Shown: piece by piece, positions 1-6,862 of the stretch | Position numbering within the stretch: position 1 is the stretch's first letter | How the letters are laid out: each line of letters opens with the position of its first letter | Assembly (NCBI GenBank): GCA_035632955.1 | Contig: DASQFU010000001.1 | Location: forward strand, 1-7,896 | Origin: DASQFU01 sp035632955 | Lineage (GTDB): Bacteria; Eisenbacteria; RBG-16-71-46 | Length of the DNA stretch: 7,896 nucleotides | Direction: 5' to 3' | Notes under the pieces: model-generated | What the model saw: the letters and a program-made list of their open reading frames with translations, nothing else | The model's database searches: none | Told to the model about the DNA's origin: nothing | Position numbers and translations under genes: made by a program

Positions 1-105
1 CAGATCGCCGCGCTCGAGCAGCGCCACGCGCCACCCCTGGCGCGCGGCGAGGCGGGCCACGCCCGCACCGGTGATCCCGCCGCCGATCACCAGCAGGTCG
101 AGCAT
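1..105 (-). CDS. FAD-dependent dehydrogenase, glycerol-3-phosphate dehydrogenase-like (N-terminal fragment)
   Basis: Only the first 35 codons are inside the window; the gene runs off the left edge. The peptide begins MLDLLVIGGGITGAG and continues through an R-x-A-A-R-x-G stretch to ALLERGDL. This is a Rossmann beta-alpha-beta FAD fold: GGGITGAG is the dinucleotide-binding glycine loop (residues 8-15) and E31 is the acidic residue ending strand 2 that normally binds the ribose of FAD. The pattern IGGGI-[TN]-GAG followed by E-[RK]-GD is typical of aerobic glycerol-3-phosphate dehydrogenase (GlpD, DAO superfamily), which oxidises glycerol-3-phosphate to dihydroxyacetone phosphate at the membrane. 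With so little sequence, another DAO-family oxidase is possible. The ATG lies 2 bases after the stop of the DUF547 gene, and only a weak AGGG (minus strand, about 115-118) precedes it, so translation is probably coupled to the upstream gene. Confidence 0.72.
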   Translation of the reverse strand, partial: MLDLLVIGGGITGAGVARLAARQGWRVALLERGDL

Positions 106-107
106 GT

Positions 108-965
108 TCACGGACCCTGGTTGAGCTTCCAATCCCAGGGGATGAAACGGGAGATCGCTTTGACCTTCTTGCTCCGGATCGCGGAGCGCACCTTGGACGG
201 CGCGTAACGTTCGAGGAACCCGAGAACGCCCGCTTGGCCGCCGAAATCTCCTGCGTACCAGTCGAAGATCGAGCTGGCCACGAGCGTCCGCGTCTTCTCG
301 TCCCACGTCAGATGCGCCGGGCTGGCGAGTGCGTTCCGCACCGCGAAATCGAGCTGGGCGTCGAGCGAGTCGGGCCGGTAGGCGCGCGGCAGCAGCGGGG
401 GACAGCCGACCGCGCCGCAGACGATCGCGAAATGGAGGCGCGGATCCAGCGAGTCCGGCGGAGACATCGAGCGGCGGTCGTGATCGGCGAACAGGAAGTG
501 TCGCTCGAAATCGTCCAGCGTGTAGGACCGGCCCTCGACCTTGATCGCGACCCGCTTGAAGAACGTGCCCTGGGGCGTCGTGATCTCGCTGACCGAGGCG
601 ACGCGATTGAAGCCGCGGTCGACGCGCCGCCACAAGTATTCGGTCGCGGCTTCCAGCACGAAGAAGTTGTAGGCGTTCACGGCCCAGGCGTGGCGCGTCT
701 TGCGGTCCATCTGCGATGGCGTTGCGGCCTCGAGCCCGATCCGCAACAGCTTCACGTGCGTGCGCCGGTCGGGATTCCGCTTGAAGCGCATGTAGTCGAA
801 CCGGGTCTCGAGCGGCGCGCCTTTGCGCGACGTTATGCTGAGGTTTTCCGTGAGTACGCGCTGATAGCCATCAAAGTCCGGCGTTTCGGCCTCGCCCGTC
901 GCCCACGCGCCCAGCGCGAGCCCGAGGGACGCGGCGATCATCGTCGCGAGCGCGATCTGCCTCAT
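108..965 (-). CDS. Exported DUF547-domain protein
   Basis: This 285-residue protein matches DUF547 (PF04784), a family of unknown biochemical function. Residues 1-22 (MRQIALATMIAASLGLALGA then WA) look like a Sec signal peptide, so the protein is probably periplasmic or secreted. Family landmarks are visible in order: W-A-V-N-A-Y-N at about 94-100, DPRLHFAIVCGAVGCPPL at 174-191 with cysteines C183 and C188, and I-F-D-W-Y-x-x-D-F at 233-241. A basic segment follows (about 258-273), ending in WDWKLN. The frame is open upstream to 1202, but ATG 965 is preferred because it gives a proper signal peptide and overlaps the molybdoenzyme stop as ATGA, which suggests translational coupling. The next gene starts 2 bases after this stop. 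Family assignment is firm; function is unknown. The conserved Cys and DPR motif could be catalytic or structural, and I cannot tell which. Confidence 0.88.
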   Translation of the reverse strand: MRQIALATMIAASLGLALGAWATGEAETPDFDGYQRVLTENLSITSRKGAPLETRFDYMRFKRNPDRRTHVKLLRIGLEAATPSQMDRKTRHAWAVNAYNFFVLEAATEYLWRRVDRGFNRVASVSEITTPQGTFFKRVAIKVEGRSYTLDDFERHFLFADHDRRSMSPPDSLDPRLHFAIVCGAVGCPPLLPRAYRPDSLDAQLDFAVRNALASPAHLTWDEKTRTLVASSIFDWYAGDFGGQAGVLGFLERYAPSKVRSAIRSKKVKAISRFIPWDWKLNQGP

Positions 966-3286
966 CGCTGACGCGCCATCGCCGGCTCGGTAGGCGACAC
1001 GCGGAGCGGCACGGGCGGCTCTTCGATCGGCGCAGGACGCATGGCCGGCAGGGTCGAGAGCGGCTCCGCCGTGACGAACGTGTTGTAGTCGGGTTCGCCC
1101 GAGACCGGGTCGAAGCGCCGCGGGATCAGCACGTTGGTTTCCGGCCAGTAGGCCTGCAGGTGGCCCTGCTTCATCGGCGCGTGCCGGGCGACGCCGGTCC
1201 ATTCGCCGACTTCGGAGCGCAGCCGGAGCGGCTCGCCCTCGCCGACGCCGATGCGCTCGGCGTCCGCCGGATTCACGAGCACGTCGCGGCGGCCCTCGCT
1301 CCCCATGAAATGGTCGCGGTCGCCGATCGGAATGCTGTTGAACTGTTTTCCGCGGCGGGTCGTGAGGACGAACTTGCCCTCGGGCACGATGACGTCCGGC
1401 AGCGGCACCGGCGTGAACCGAGCGCGGCCTTCAGGCATGCGCGTGAAGCCGTCGCTGAACAGCCGCTCGCCGCCCCACTGAACCCACTGCCCGGCCCGCT
1501 CCAGCCGCTCGACGCCGGCGTAGAGCGGCATCGCCTCGGCCATTTCCCGGCGAATGTCCGCTGGCCCCTGCCAGCCGAATGCCAAAGCGAGCTCGGGCCG
1601 GACCGCGACCGCCACGCGCGAGGGAATCTCCCATTCGGGACGCGCCTCCGCGATTCTCGGCCCTTCGATCTCCGGGGTGAACCGGATGCGTCGCTCGGTG
1701 TTGGTCGCGGTTCCACCGCCCGGCGTCTCGTAGCGCGTCTGCGCCGGCAAGAGCAGGACGGTTTCGCCGGTTAGCAACGACGAGGTGTTGAGGACGATGT
1801 CCTGGTGGATGCGCAGCCGGACGCGCGAGAGCGCTTCGAGCATATAGCTACGATCGGGCATGGTTTCGAGCAGGTTGCCGCCGAGCGAATAGAGGAAGTC
1901 GAGCTCTCCTCGATGCGCAGCCTCCATCATCTGCAGCGTGCGGTGACCCTTCCAGGCGGGCAACGAATGCCCCCAGAGCCGCTCGAATCGCGCCCGATCG
2001 TGCTCGTTCGCGATCTCGAACCCACCCGGCAACTTGTCGGGGTCGACGCCGCACTCGCCGCCGCCCTGCACGCCCGAGTGCCCGCGGATCGGCATGATCC
2101 CGCACTTCTCGCGGCCGAGCATGCCGCGGGCGAGCGCCACGTTGACCAGGGCCTTGACGTTGTCGACGCCGAACCGGTGCTGGGTGAGACCCATGCTGTA
2201 CACGAACACCGTCGTTTTGGCGCGCGCGAGGTGCTCGGCGAAGCGCAGCATGTCGGCGCGCGTGAGACTCGAGCTGCGTTCGAGCGCCGGCCAGGAGAGT
2301 GCCGTGACGTGGGCGCGCAGTGCGTCGAAGCCGGCCGTGTGACGGGCGATGAAATCGTGATCGACGGCGTCGCGCTCGATCAGGTGCTTGAGCACGCCGT
2401 GCAGGAAGGCGATGTCGCCGCCGACCGCGACCGGGAAGAAGTCGTCCATCAGACGGGTGCCGAACACCGCGCTGCGCAGATCGCTCGGCACCCACGTACG
2501 CTCGAGCCCGGGCTCGCGCATCGGGTTGACGACCAGGATGCGCGTGCCCTGGCGCTTGGCGTACATCAGGTACTTGGTCGTGACCGGCTGATTGCTGGCG
2601 AGGTGCGATCCCATCAGGATGACGAGGTCGCTGCCGATCATGTCCTTGAGCGAGCAGGTCGGCGCCGGGACGCCGAGCGTGTCCTTCAATCCCGCGACGC
2701 TCGCGGCGTGGCAGAGTCGCGCGCACAGGTCGACGTGGTTGCTCCCGAGCAACCGGGCCGCCTTCTGGAAGGCGTAGTAGGTTTCGTTGACGATGCCGCG
2801 CGAGGTGGCGAAGAACCCCATGCGCTCGCCGGGGACGTCACGCAGCGCGCCGGCGGCGATCCCGAGCGCCTCGTCCCACGAGAGCCGGTGCAGCCGTTCG
2901 CTTCCCGCACGGTGAACCATCGGGAACGGCAGCCGCCCGAGCTGGTGGAGCGAGCGGTTGTCGAGCGCCCGTAGCGCGCCCAGATCGTGCAGCCGCGACT
3001 CGGGGATCGGGCCCATGGTGTTGAGACGAAGAAGCTTGAGGCGCGTCATGCACAGGTGGACTCCGGAGATGACGTCGTCCCTGAGCCCGCGCGGCCCGAG
3101 CGAGCAACCGTCGCATACCCCGCGGGTGAGAATGCGCCATGCGTAAGGGAGGTTGTCGCGGTTCTGCCACGCGACCTCGAGCATTTCGAGATACGGCCGG
3201 GGCCGCGGGTGGCGCTTCGGACCGAAGGGGATCAGGTCGCGCAGTCGAAAACGACCGCCACCCGAGGTCATGGGAGTCGAGGTCAT
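962..3286 (-). CDS. Molybdopterin-dependent oxidoreductase, FdhF/YdeP (formate dehydrogenase-like) family
   Basis: This 774-residue protein has the DMSO-reductase-superfamily architecture. A short N-terminal region carries C58-D-G-C61 and C79 (in GVHLC), in the place where formate dehydrogenases hold a [4Fe-4S] cluster. The large molybdopterin domain follows (about 130-500), then the C-terminal MGD-binding domain (about 637-745, with GKQFNS and NPADAERIGV). The segment CARLCHAASVAGL (188-200) aligns with the E. coli FdhF active site ARVUHGPSVAGL, placing C192 at the selenocysteine position and H193 at the catalytic histidine. RGHSGVQGGGECG (401-413) matches the RGHSNVQG signature of YdeP-type proteins. 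No Tat signal is seen, so it is probably cytoplasmic. Substrate is unproven: formate-like chemistry is plausible, but YdeP relatives have unclear substrates. The open frame extends to 3934, but that part is antisense to the reductase gene. ATG 3286 is chosen; ATG 3271 is an alternative. Neither has a clear Shine-Dalgarno. It is the first gene of the leftward operon. Confidence 0.9.
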   Translation of the reverse strand: MTSTPMTSGGGRFRLRDLIPFGPKRHPRPRPYLEMLEVAWQNRDNLPYAWRILTRGVCDGCSLGPRGLRDDVISGVHLCMTRLKLLRLNTMGPIPESRLHDLGALRALDNRSLHQLGRLPFPMVHRAGSERLHRLSWDEALGIAAGALRDVPGERMGFFATSRGIVNETYYAFQKAARLLGSNHVDLCARLCHAASVAGLKDTLGVPAPTCSLKDMIGSDLVILMGSHLASNQPVTTKYLMYAKRQGTRILVVNPMREPGLERTWVPSDLRSAVFGTRLMDDFFPVAVGGDIAFLHGVLKHLIERDAVDHDFIARHTAGFDALRAHVTALSWPALERSSSLTRADMLRFAEHLARAKTTVFVYSMGLTQHRFGVDNVKALVNVALARGMLGREKCGIMPIRGHSGVQGGGECGVDPDKLPGGFEIANEHDRARFERLWGHSLPAWKGHRTLQMMEAAHRGELDFLYSLGGNLLETMPDRSYMLEALSRVRLRIHQDIVLNTSSLLTGETVLLLPAQTRYETPGGGTATNTERRIRFTPEIEGPRIAEARPEWEIPSRVAVAVRPELALAFGWQGPADIRREMAEAMPLYAGVERLERAGQWVQWGGERLFSDGFTRMPEGRARFTPVPLPDVIVPEGKFVLTTRRGKQFNSIPIGDRDHFMGSEGRRDVLVNPADAERIGVGEGEPLRLRSEVGEWTGVARHAPMKQGHLQAYWPETNVLIPRRFDPVSGEPDYNTFVTAEPLSTLPAMRPAPIEEPPVPLRVSPTEPAMARQR

Positions 3287-3296
3287 GGCGAATGAG

Positions 3297-3302
3297 ACTA
3301 AA
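3297..3302 (-). promoter_or_regulatory. Possible -10 element for the molybdoenzyme operon
   Basis: On the minus strand TTTAGT (4 of 6 to TATAAT) stands 10 bases before ATG 3286. There is no recognisable -35 and no TG extension, so the match is weak. It is listed because its spacing to the start codon resembles that of the two better promoters in this window, and because there is no Shine-Dalgarno between it and the ATG. The divergent gap it sits in is 69 bp long (3287-3355). Confidence 0.3.
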
Positions 3303-3337
3303 CCGTCGAGCCCTGCGGAGAAAGGCGGGGACGGCGC

Positions 3338-3346
3338 TGCTATAGT
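3338..3346 (+). promoter_or_regulatory. Extended -10 promoter of the aldo/keto reductase gene
   Basis: TGCTATAGT combines a TG extension with TATAGT (5 of 6 to TATAAT). The hexamer ends 9 bases before ATG 3356, so a start site about 7 bases downstream of it would give a transcript with almost no 5' leader. No TTGACA-like -35 is visible at 16-18 bases upstream, which is usual for extended -10 promoters. The purine-rich AAAGGCGGGG at 3321-3330 is too far upstream of the ATG to be a ribosome binding site. Confidence 0.5.
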
Positions 3347-3355
3347 CTCGGCCGC

Positions 3356-4393
3356 ATGAACCACCGGCGGCTGGGACGCACCGGCTTGAAGGTCTCGGAG
3401 ATCTCGCTCGGATCCTGGACCACCTACGGCGGGTCGGTCGGCGAGAGCGACGCGGTGCGGTTGATCCATCACGCGTTCGAGCTGGGCATCAATCTGTTCG
3501 ACACCGCGGACGTCTACCTCCGCGGCGCCGCCGAGCGCGTGCTCGGTGCCGCGCTCAAGAGCCTGCCGCGCGAGCAGGTCGTCGTCGCCACCAAAGTGAT
3601 GGGGCGCGTATGGGACGGACCGCTCGGCGCGGGGCTGTCGCGCAAGCACATGTTCGACGCGATGGATCAGAGTCTGAAGCGGCTCGGGCTCGACTACGTC
3701 GACCTGTATCAGCTCCATGCGCCGGACCCGCACACACCGCTCGAAGAGACGCTGCAGGCGCTCGAAGACCTGCTTCGCGCCGGCAAGACCCGCTACGTCG
3801 GGTTCTCGAACTTCGACAAACATCCGCCCCTCGACGCGCGCGCGTTGGCGCTGCAGAAAGCGCGCGGTTGGGAGCGATTCGCCTCGAGCCAGCCGCGCTA
3901 CAACCTGCTCGATCGGTCGGTCGAGGCTCGGCACCTGGCGCTGTGTCGCCGCTACGGCGTCGGCATGATCGTCTACTCACCGCTCTCTCAGGGAGTGCTC
4001 ACGAACAAGTACGCGGGCGGCGCCAAACCCGAAGGCAGCAGGGCGACCGGCGCGTTCGCGCACTTCCTCGAGTCCGAGAAGGCGTTGACACCCGAAAACG
4101 TCGCCGCCGCTGAGCGCTTCGCAGCGTGGACGATGGAACGGGGAGGAACACCGGCTCAGTTCGCGCTGGCGTGGGTGCTGCGGCGTCCCGAAGTCGCGAG
4201 CGCGATCATCGGCGCGACGCGACCCGAGCAGCTCGACGAGAACCTGAAGGCGATCGACCTCAAGCTCGGCGCTCCGGAATGGCGCGCCGTCGAAGCCGCG
4301 ATCCGAGGTCCGGCCGCCGCTGCGCCGCGCGCGCGACGGACCGGACGCACGACCGCGCGCGCTTCGAAACCCCGCGCCCGCCGGCGGCGCTGA
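3356..4393 (+). CDS. Aldo/keto reductase (Kv-beta/YghZ-like), with Arg-rich C-terminal tail
   Basis: This 345-residue protein is a cytoplasmic NADP(H)-dependent carbonyl reductase with a TIM barrel. The opening MNHRRLGRTGLKVSEISLGS and GINLFDTADVY (44-54) are standard for aldo/keto reductases. The catalytic tetrad is complete: D49, Y54, K80 (VVVATK) and H121 (LYQLHAPDP). GFSNF (149-153), the Q179/Y182 region (SSQPRYNLLDR) and IIGATRPEQLDEN (284-296) form the cofactor and C-terminal barrel motifs. The overall pattern resembles the Kv-channel beta subunit and YghZ (AKR6/AKR14) branch; the physiological substrate cannot be read from sequence. The catalytic fold ends near residue 317. The last 21 residues (325-345) hold ten arginines and one lysine, ending in RARRRR, which is not a normal part of the family. 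The gene is transcribed alone, divergent from the molybdoenzyme operon and convergent with the transporter gene. Confidence 0.93.
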   Translation: MNHRRLGRTGLKVSEISLGSWTTYGGSVGESDAVRLIHHAFELGINLFDTADVYLRGAAERVLGAALKSLPREQVVVATKVMGRVWDGPLGAGLSRKHMFDAMDQSLKRLGLDYVDLYQLHAPDPHTPLEETLQALEDLLRAGKTRYVGFSNFDKHPPLDARALALQKARGWERFASSQPRYNLLDRSVEARHLALCRRYGVGMIVYSPLSQGVLTNKYAGGAKPEGSRATGAFAHFLESEKALTPENVAAAERFAAWTMERGGTPAQFALAWVLRRPEVASAIIGATRPEQLDENLKAIDLKLGAPEWRAVEAAIRGPAAAAPRARRTGRTTARASKPRARRRR

Positions 4394-4398
4394 ATACG

Positions 4399-4425
4399 AA
4401 CGGCCGGGTGTCACGCCCAGCCGTT
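4399..4425. terminator. Hairpin between convergent genes, likely bidirectional terminator
   Basis: The 43-bp gap between the reductase stop and the transporter stop contains a stem: AACGGC pairs with GCCGTT, then a C/A mismatch, then GGGTG pairs with CGCCC (one G-U wobble) around a TCA loop. That is 11 paired positions with a 3-base loop. Neither side has a run of T, so it is not a classic intrinsic terminator. Its position downstream of both genes supports a role in ending or stabilising both transcripts. Confidence 0.5.
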
Positions 4426-4436
4426 GGCCGGAGCGG

Positions 4437-5765
4437 TCAACTTCCCTCCGCCTCGGCCCGGCGGGCGCCGGCCGCGAGATCCACCCGCATCAGCAGCCAG
4501 CCGCCAAGGATGAAGAACGGCATCAGGGTCAGGACGGCGTAGCGGCTGGCGCCGCTGGCCTGCGCGACCAGACCGAACATGAGCGGGCCCAGGACCCCGG
4601 CGAGCTTCTCGCTGACCGAGTAGAAGCCGAACAGCTCGCCGAGCTTCGCGCGTGGCACGAGTGCGGCGAACATGGATCGCGAGAGCGCCTGCGTGCCGCC
4701 CTGGAACAGCGCCACCAGCACGGCCAGCAGCCAGAAATGCAATGGAGTGGAGAGGAAGAACCCGAGCACCGTGATGCCGACGTAGCCCATGAGGCCGATG
4801 AACACCGCACGCTGGGGGCCGAGCGGACCGGCGAGTCGGCCGAACCACAGGCTCGCGGGCGCGGCGAGGATCTGCACGAGCAGCAGCGCGCCGATCAGAT
4901 GCGTGCGGCCGATGCCGACCTCGCGCCCATAGACGGTCGCCATCTTGACGATCGTGCCGATCCCGTCGCTGTAGAGCCAGAACGCGATCAGGAACTGCAG
5001 CAGCTCCGGCCGGCGCCTAAGCCCGCCGAGCGTGCGCCCAAGCCCGACCAGCACGTCACGCGCGAGCCGGTGAGCCGGAAGCGCGACCCCGGGCGAGCGC
5101 GGCTCGTGGAGCGAGCGGGCGAGCGGAATCGAGAATCCGAGCCACCACAGCGCGACGCTCACGAACGAGAGCCGGATCGCGGCATCGGCGCCGGAGAGCC
5201 CGAAAGAACGCGGGAACAGAATCCAGGCGAGATTGATCGCCAGCAGGATTCCCCCACCGAGATAGCCGTAGGCGAACCCGCGCGCCGACACGCGGTGCAG
5301 CTCGCCCGGATCGGCCACCGCCGGCAGCAGCGAGTCGTAGAGCACGTTGCCGCACGCGAAGGCGATGAACGCGACGCCAAACAGCGCGATCATCGCGCGC
5401 CAGTCTCCGGCCGGCGTCGCGGCGATCGCCGCGGTTGCGACCGCGCCGACCGCCACGCAGCCGAGCAGCAAACGCTTGCGCCGCCCAAGGCGATCCGCCG
5501 TGGCGCCGAGCAAGGGCCCGGCGATCGCGGCGAGCAGCAGCGCCGCCGCACTGCCATAGGCCCAGGTCGCGGTCGCGACGTGGCGCGGCACCGTCGCCGC
5601 CGCGACGTCCGCGAAGTAGGGCGGCAGGACCGCGGCCGTGACCGTGGTCGCGAACGCCGAGTTGGCGCAATCGTAGAAGCACCAGGCCCGCACCGCACGG
5701 GCCCGGGACCCCGGGTCCGGAGCATGCGACGAGCGCGCGCCAGCCGGAGTCGGGGAGGCTCCCAT
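4437..5765 (-). CDS. MFS transporter, UMF1/ATG22-like family
   Basis: This 442-residue inner-membrane protein has multiple hydrophobic segments consistent with 12 transmembrane helices. The start signature W-C-F-Y-D-C-A-N-S-A-F-A-T-T (residues 28-41) is the hallmark of the UMF1 family (ATG22-like, PF11700), usually WxxYDWANSAF. A motif-A-like loop, G-A-T-A-D-R-L-G-R-R-K-R (about 87-98), follows transmembrane helix 2. Later family segments are FLIAFWLYSDGIGTIVKM, and QGGTQALSRSMFAALVP followed by ELFGFYSVSEKLAGVLGPL. UMF1 members are secondary carriers of largely unknown substrate; eukaryotic Atg22 exports amino acids from the vacuole. The tryptophan usual after YD is a cysteine here. ATG 5765 is chosen; an in-frame TTG at 5771 would add two residues. 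No Shine-Dalgarno precedes either. The gene is convergent with the reductase gene and divergent from the flavoprotein gene, so it is probably a single-gene unit. Confidence 0.92.
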   Translation of the reverse strand: MGASPTPAGARSSHAPDPGSRARAVRAWCFYDCANSAFATTVTAAVLPPYFADVAAATVPRHVATATWAYGSAAALLLAAIAGPLLGATADRLGRRKRLLLGCVAVGAVATAAIAATPAGDWRAMIALFGVAFIAFACGNVLYDSLLPAVADPGELHRVSARGFAYGYLGGGILLAINLAWILFPRSFGLSGADAAIRLSFVSVALWWLGFSIPLARSLHEPRSPGVALPAHRLARDVLVGLGRTLGGLRRRPELLQFLIAFWLYSDGIGTIVKMATVYGREVGIGRTHLIGALLLVQILAAPASLWFGRLAGPLGPQRAVFIGLMGYVGITVLGFFLSTPLHFWLLAVLVALFQGGTQALSRSMFAALVPRAKLGELFGFYSVSEKLAGVLGPLMFGLVAQASGASRYAVLTLMPFFILGGWLLMRVDLAAGARRAEAEGS

Positions 5766-5806
5766 GCACAACTTGTAACAGAGTCACGATGCTATATTCG
5801 ACGTCC
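5766..5806. promoter_or_regulatory. Compact divergent promoter region
   Basis: Only 41 bp separate the transporter ATG from the preferred flavoprotein GTG (23 bp if the flavoprotein starts at ATG 5789). Rightward, TGCTATATT (5790-5798) is an extended -10 whose hexamer ends 8 bases before GTG 5807. TTGTAA at 5773-5778 is a poor -35, with a spacing of only 14. Leftward candidates are weaker: TACAAG preceded by TGT (minus strand, 5772-5777) lies 6 bases from ATG 5765, and TATAGC (minus strand, 5791-5796) overlaps the rightward -10. The two promoters must therefore overlap or nearly so. The rightward element is the convincing one. Confidence 0.48.
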
Positions 5807-6862
5807 GTGAACGACCCGACCGTCGTGGTGGTGGGTGCGGGAGTGGCGGGACTCGCCTGCGCGCGCGAGCTGACGCGGCGCGGGGTCGCGACCGTCGTGC
5901 TGGAGCGTGCGCGCGGCGTCGGTGGCCGGTGCGCGACGCGGCGCATCGATGGCCAGCCGGTGGATCACGGCGTGCCGTTCCTGCATGCCCAGTCGCGCGA
6001 GTTCGGGCTCGCCCTGAACGAGCTGGATGCGGCGGGCAAGATCCCGGGATGGCCGCTGCGCGTGCGCGAGCCGCGGCTCGGCTGCCAGCCGGACGCGTAC
6101 CGCCCCGGGCACCGGCGGCTGGCGCGCCGGGAAGGCGTGAGCGCGTTTCCCAAGCATCTCGCCTCCGACGTGGACGTCCGGCTCGGCCAGAACGTCGTCG
6201 CGCTGGAAGAATCCGGCAACCGGATCGCCGTCCGACTCGCGGATGGAACGCGGATCGCGGCACCGTTCGTGGTGGCGGCGTGTGCGCTGACCGAGAGCCT
6301 GGCGCTGGCCGATCCGCTTACGCACGACTGGCCCGGCGCCGGTTCCGCGCTCGAGGCAGCACGGCGCTTGCGGACCTTGTCGAGCCTCACGGTGATCGCC
6401 GGCTACGACCCCGAGACCCCCGAGCTCGACTTCGATCTCTGGCACCCGATCGAGGCGACCATGATCCACACGCTCTCGCACGATTCGGCGAAGCGCTTGG
6501 CGCCGCGCGATCGTGTGCTCGTGATCCAGGGGCGCCCGCGGTTTTCGGCGACCTTCCTCGAGGCGCCGGAAGAGGAATGGAAGCGCGAGCTGCTGTGGGA
6601 GGCCGCCGAGCTGCTCGGGCCATGGGTGTCACGGCCGCGGTGGTGCCAGACGCATCGCTGGCGCTGCGCGCGGTTGCCGGTCGGTGAGTGCCTCGGGGTG
6701 ACGCCGAGCCTCGAGTCGCCCCGCGGTGGTTGCGTGGCGTTGTGCGGCGACGCGTTCGCGCTCGACTCCGGCCTCGAGGGCGCCTACTTCAGCGGGCTCT
6801 CGTTAGGCGAGCAGATCGGCACGCTGCCACGGGTGCGGCAGCAAGTGCGGGCCCCGCAATAG
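5807..6862 (+). CDS. Renalase-like FAD/NAD(P)-dependent oxidoreductase
   Basis: This 351-residue flavoprotein is similar to the bacterial renalase-like group (COG3380, amine-oxidase fold). TVVVVGAGVAGLACARELTR contains the FAD glycine loop (GAGVAG, residues 10-15) and E33 ends strand 2. A-R-G-V-G-G-R-C-A-T-R-R (35-46) followed by D53-H-G is the G-R-G-x-G-G-R-x-A-T-R plus DHG signature of this family. The C-terminal part has HRWRCA (283-288), CGDAF (313-317) and GLEGAYFSG (322-330), the usual second FAD contact. Bacterial renalases oxidise isomeric dihydro-NAD(P) forms; whether this one does cannot be shown here. GTG 5807 is preferred over ATG 5789 because the ATG would lie at the upstream edge of the promoter-like TGCTATATT and because VNDPT leads directly into strand 1, as in homologues. 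No signal peptide is seen, so it is probably cytoplasmic. It appears monocistronic. Confidence 0.87.
   Translation: MNDPTVVVVGAGVAGLACARELTRRGVATVVLERARGVGGRCATRRIDGQPVDHGVPFLHAQSREFGLALNELDAAGKIPGWPLRVREPRLGCQPDAYRPGHRRLARREGVSAFPKHLASDVDVRLGQNVVALEESGNRIAVRLADGTRIAAPFVVAACALTESLALADPLTHDWPGAGSALEAARRLRTLSSLTVIAGYDPETPELDFDLWHPIEATMIHTLSHDSAKRLAPRDRVLVIQGRPRFSATFLEAPEEEWKRELLWEAAELLGPWVSRPRWCQTHRWRCARLPVGECLGVTPSLESPRGGCVALCGDAFALDSGLEGAYFSGLSLGEQIGTLPRVRQQVRAPQ

Noticed and set aside
234..971. Plus-strand open frame of 245 codons opposite the DUF547 gene
   Set aside because: It has no recognisable motif, and the opposite strand carries clear DUF547 landmarks and operon-type junctions at both ends.
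966..1202. Upstream extension of the DUF547 reading frame
   Set aside because: It overlaps the conserved C-terminal MGD-binding domain of the molybdoenzyme in another frame and would bury the signal peptide inside the protein.
1805..2974. Long open frame on the plus strand opposite the molybdoenzyme (389 codons)
   Set aside because: The product is rich in Arg, Glu, Val and Ala with no domain pattern. Long antisense frames are expected opposite GC-rich genes with high third-position GC.
3287..3934. Upstream extension of the molybdoenzyme reading frame by 216 codons
   Set aside because: It lies antisense to the aldo/keto reductase, which has full family motifs. The extension has no molybdoenzyme-like sequence, and homologous sequence begins after 3286.
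4737..5810. Long open frame on the plus strand opposite the MFS transporter (357 codons)
   Set aside because: The product is a low-complexity Arg/Glu/Asp/Gln-rich sequence, the mirror of hydrophobic transporter codons. The transporter on the other strand has clear UMF1 signatures.
5792..6481. Minus-strand open frame of 229 codons opposite the flavoprotein
   Set aside because: It is antisense to the conserved FAD-binding region and has no domain pattern of its own.
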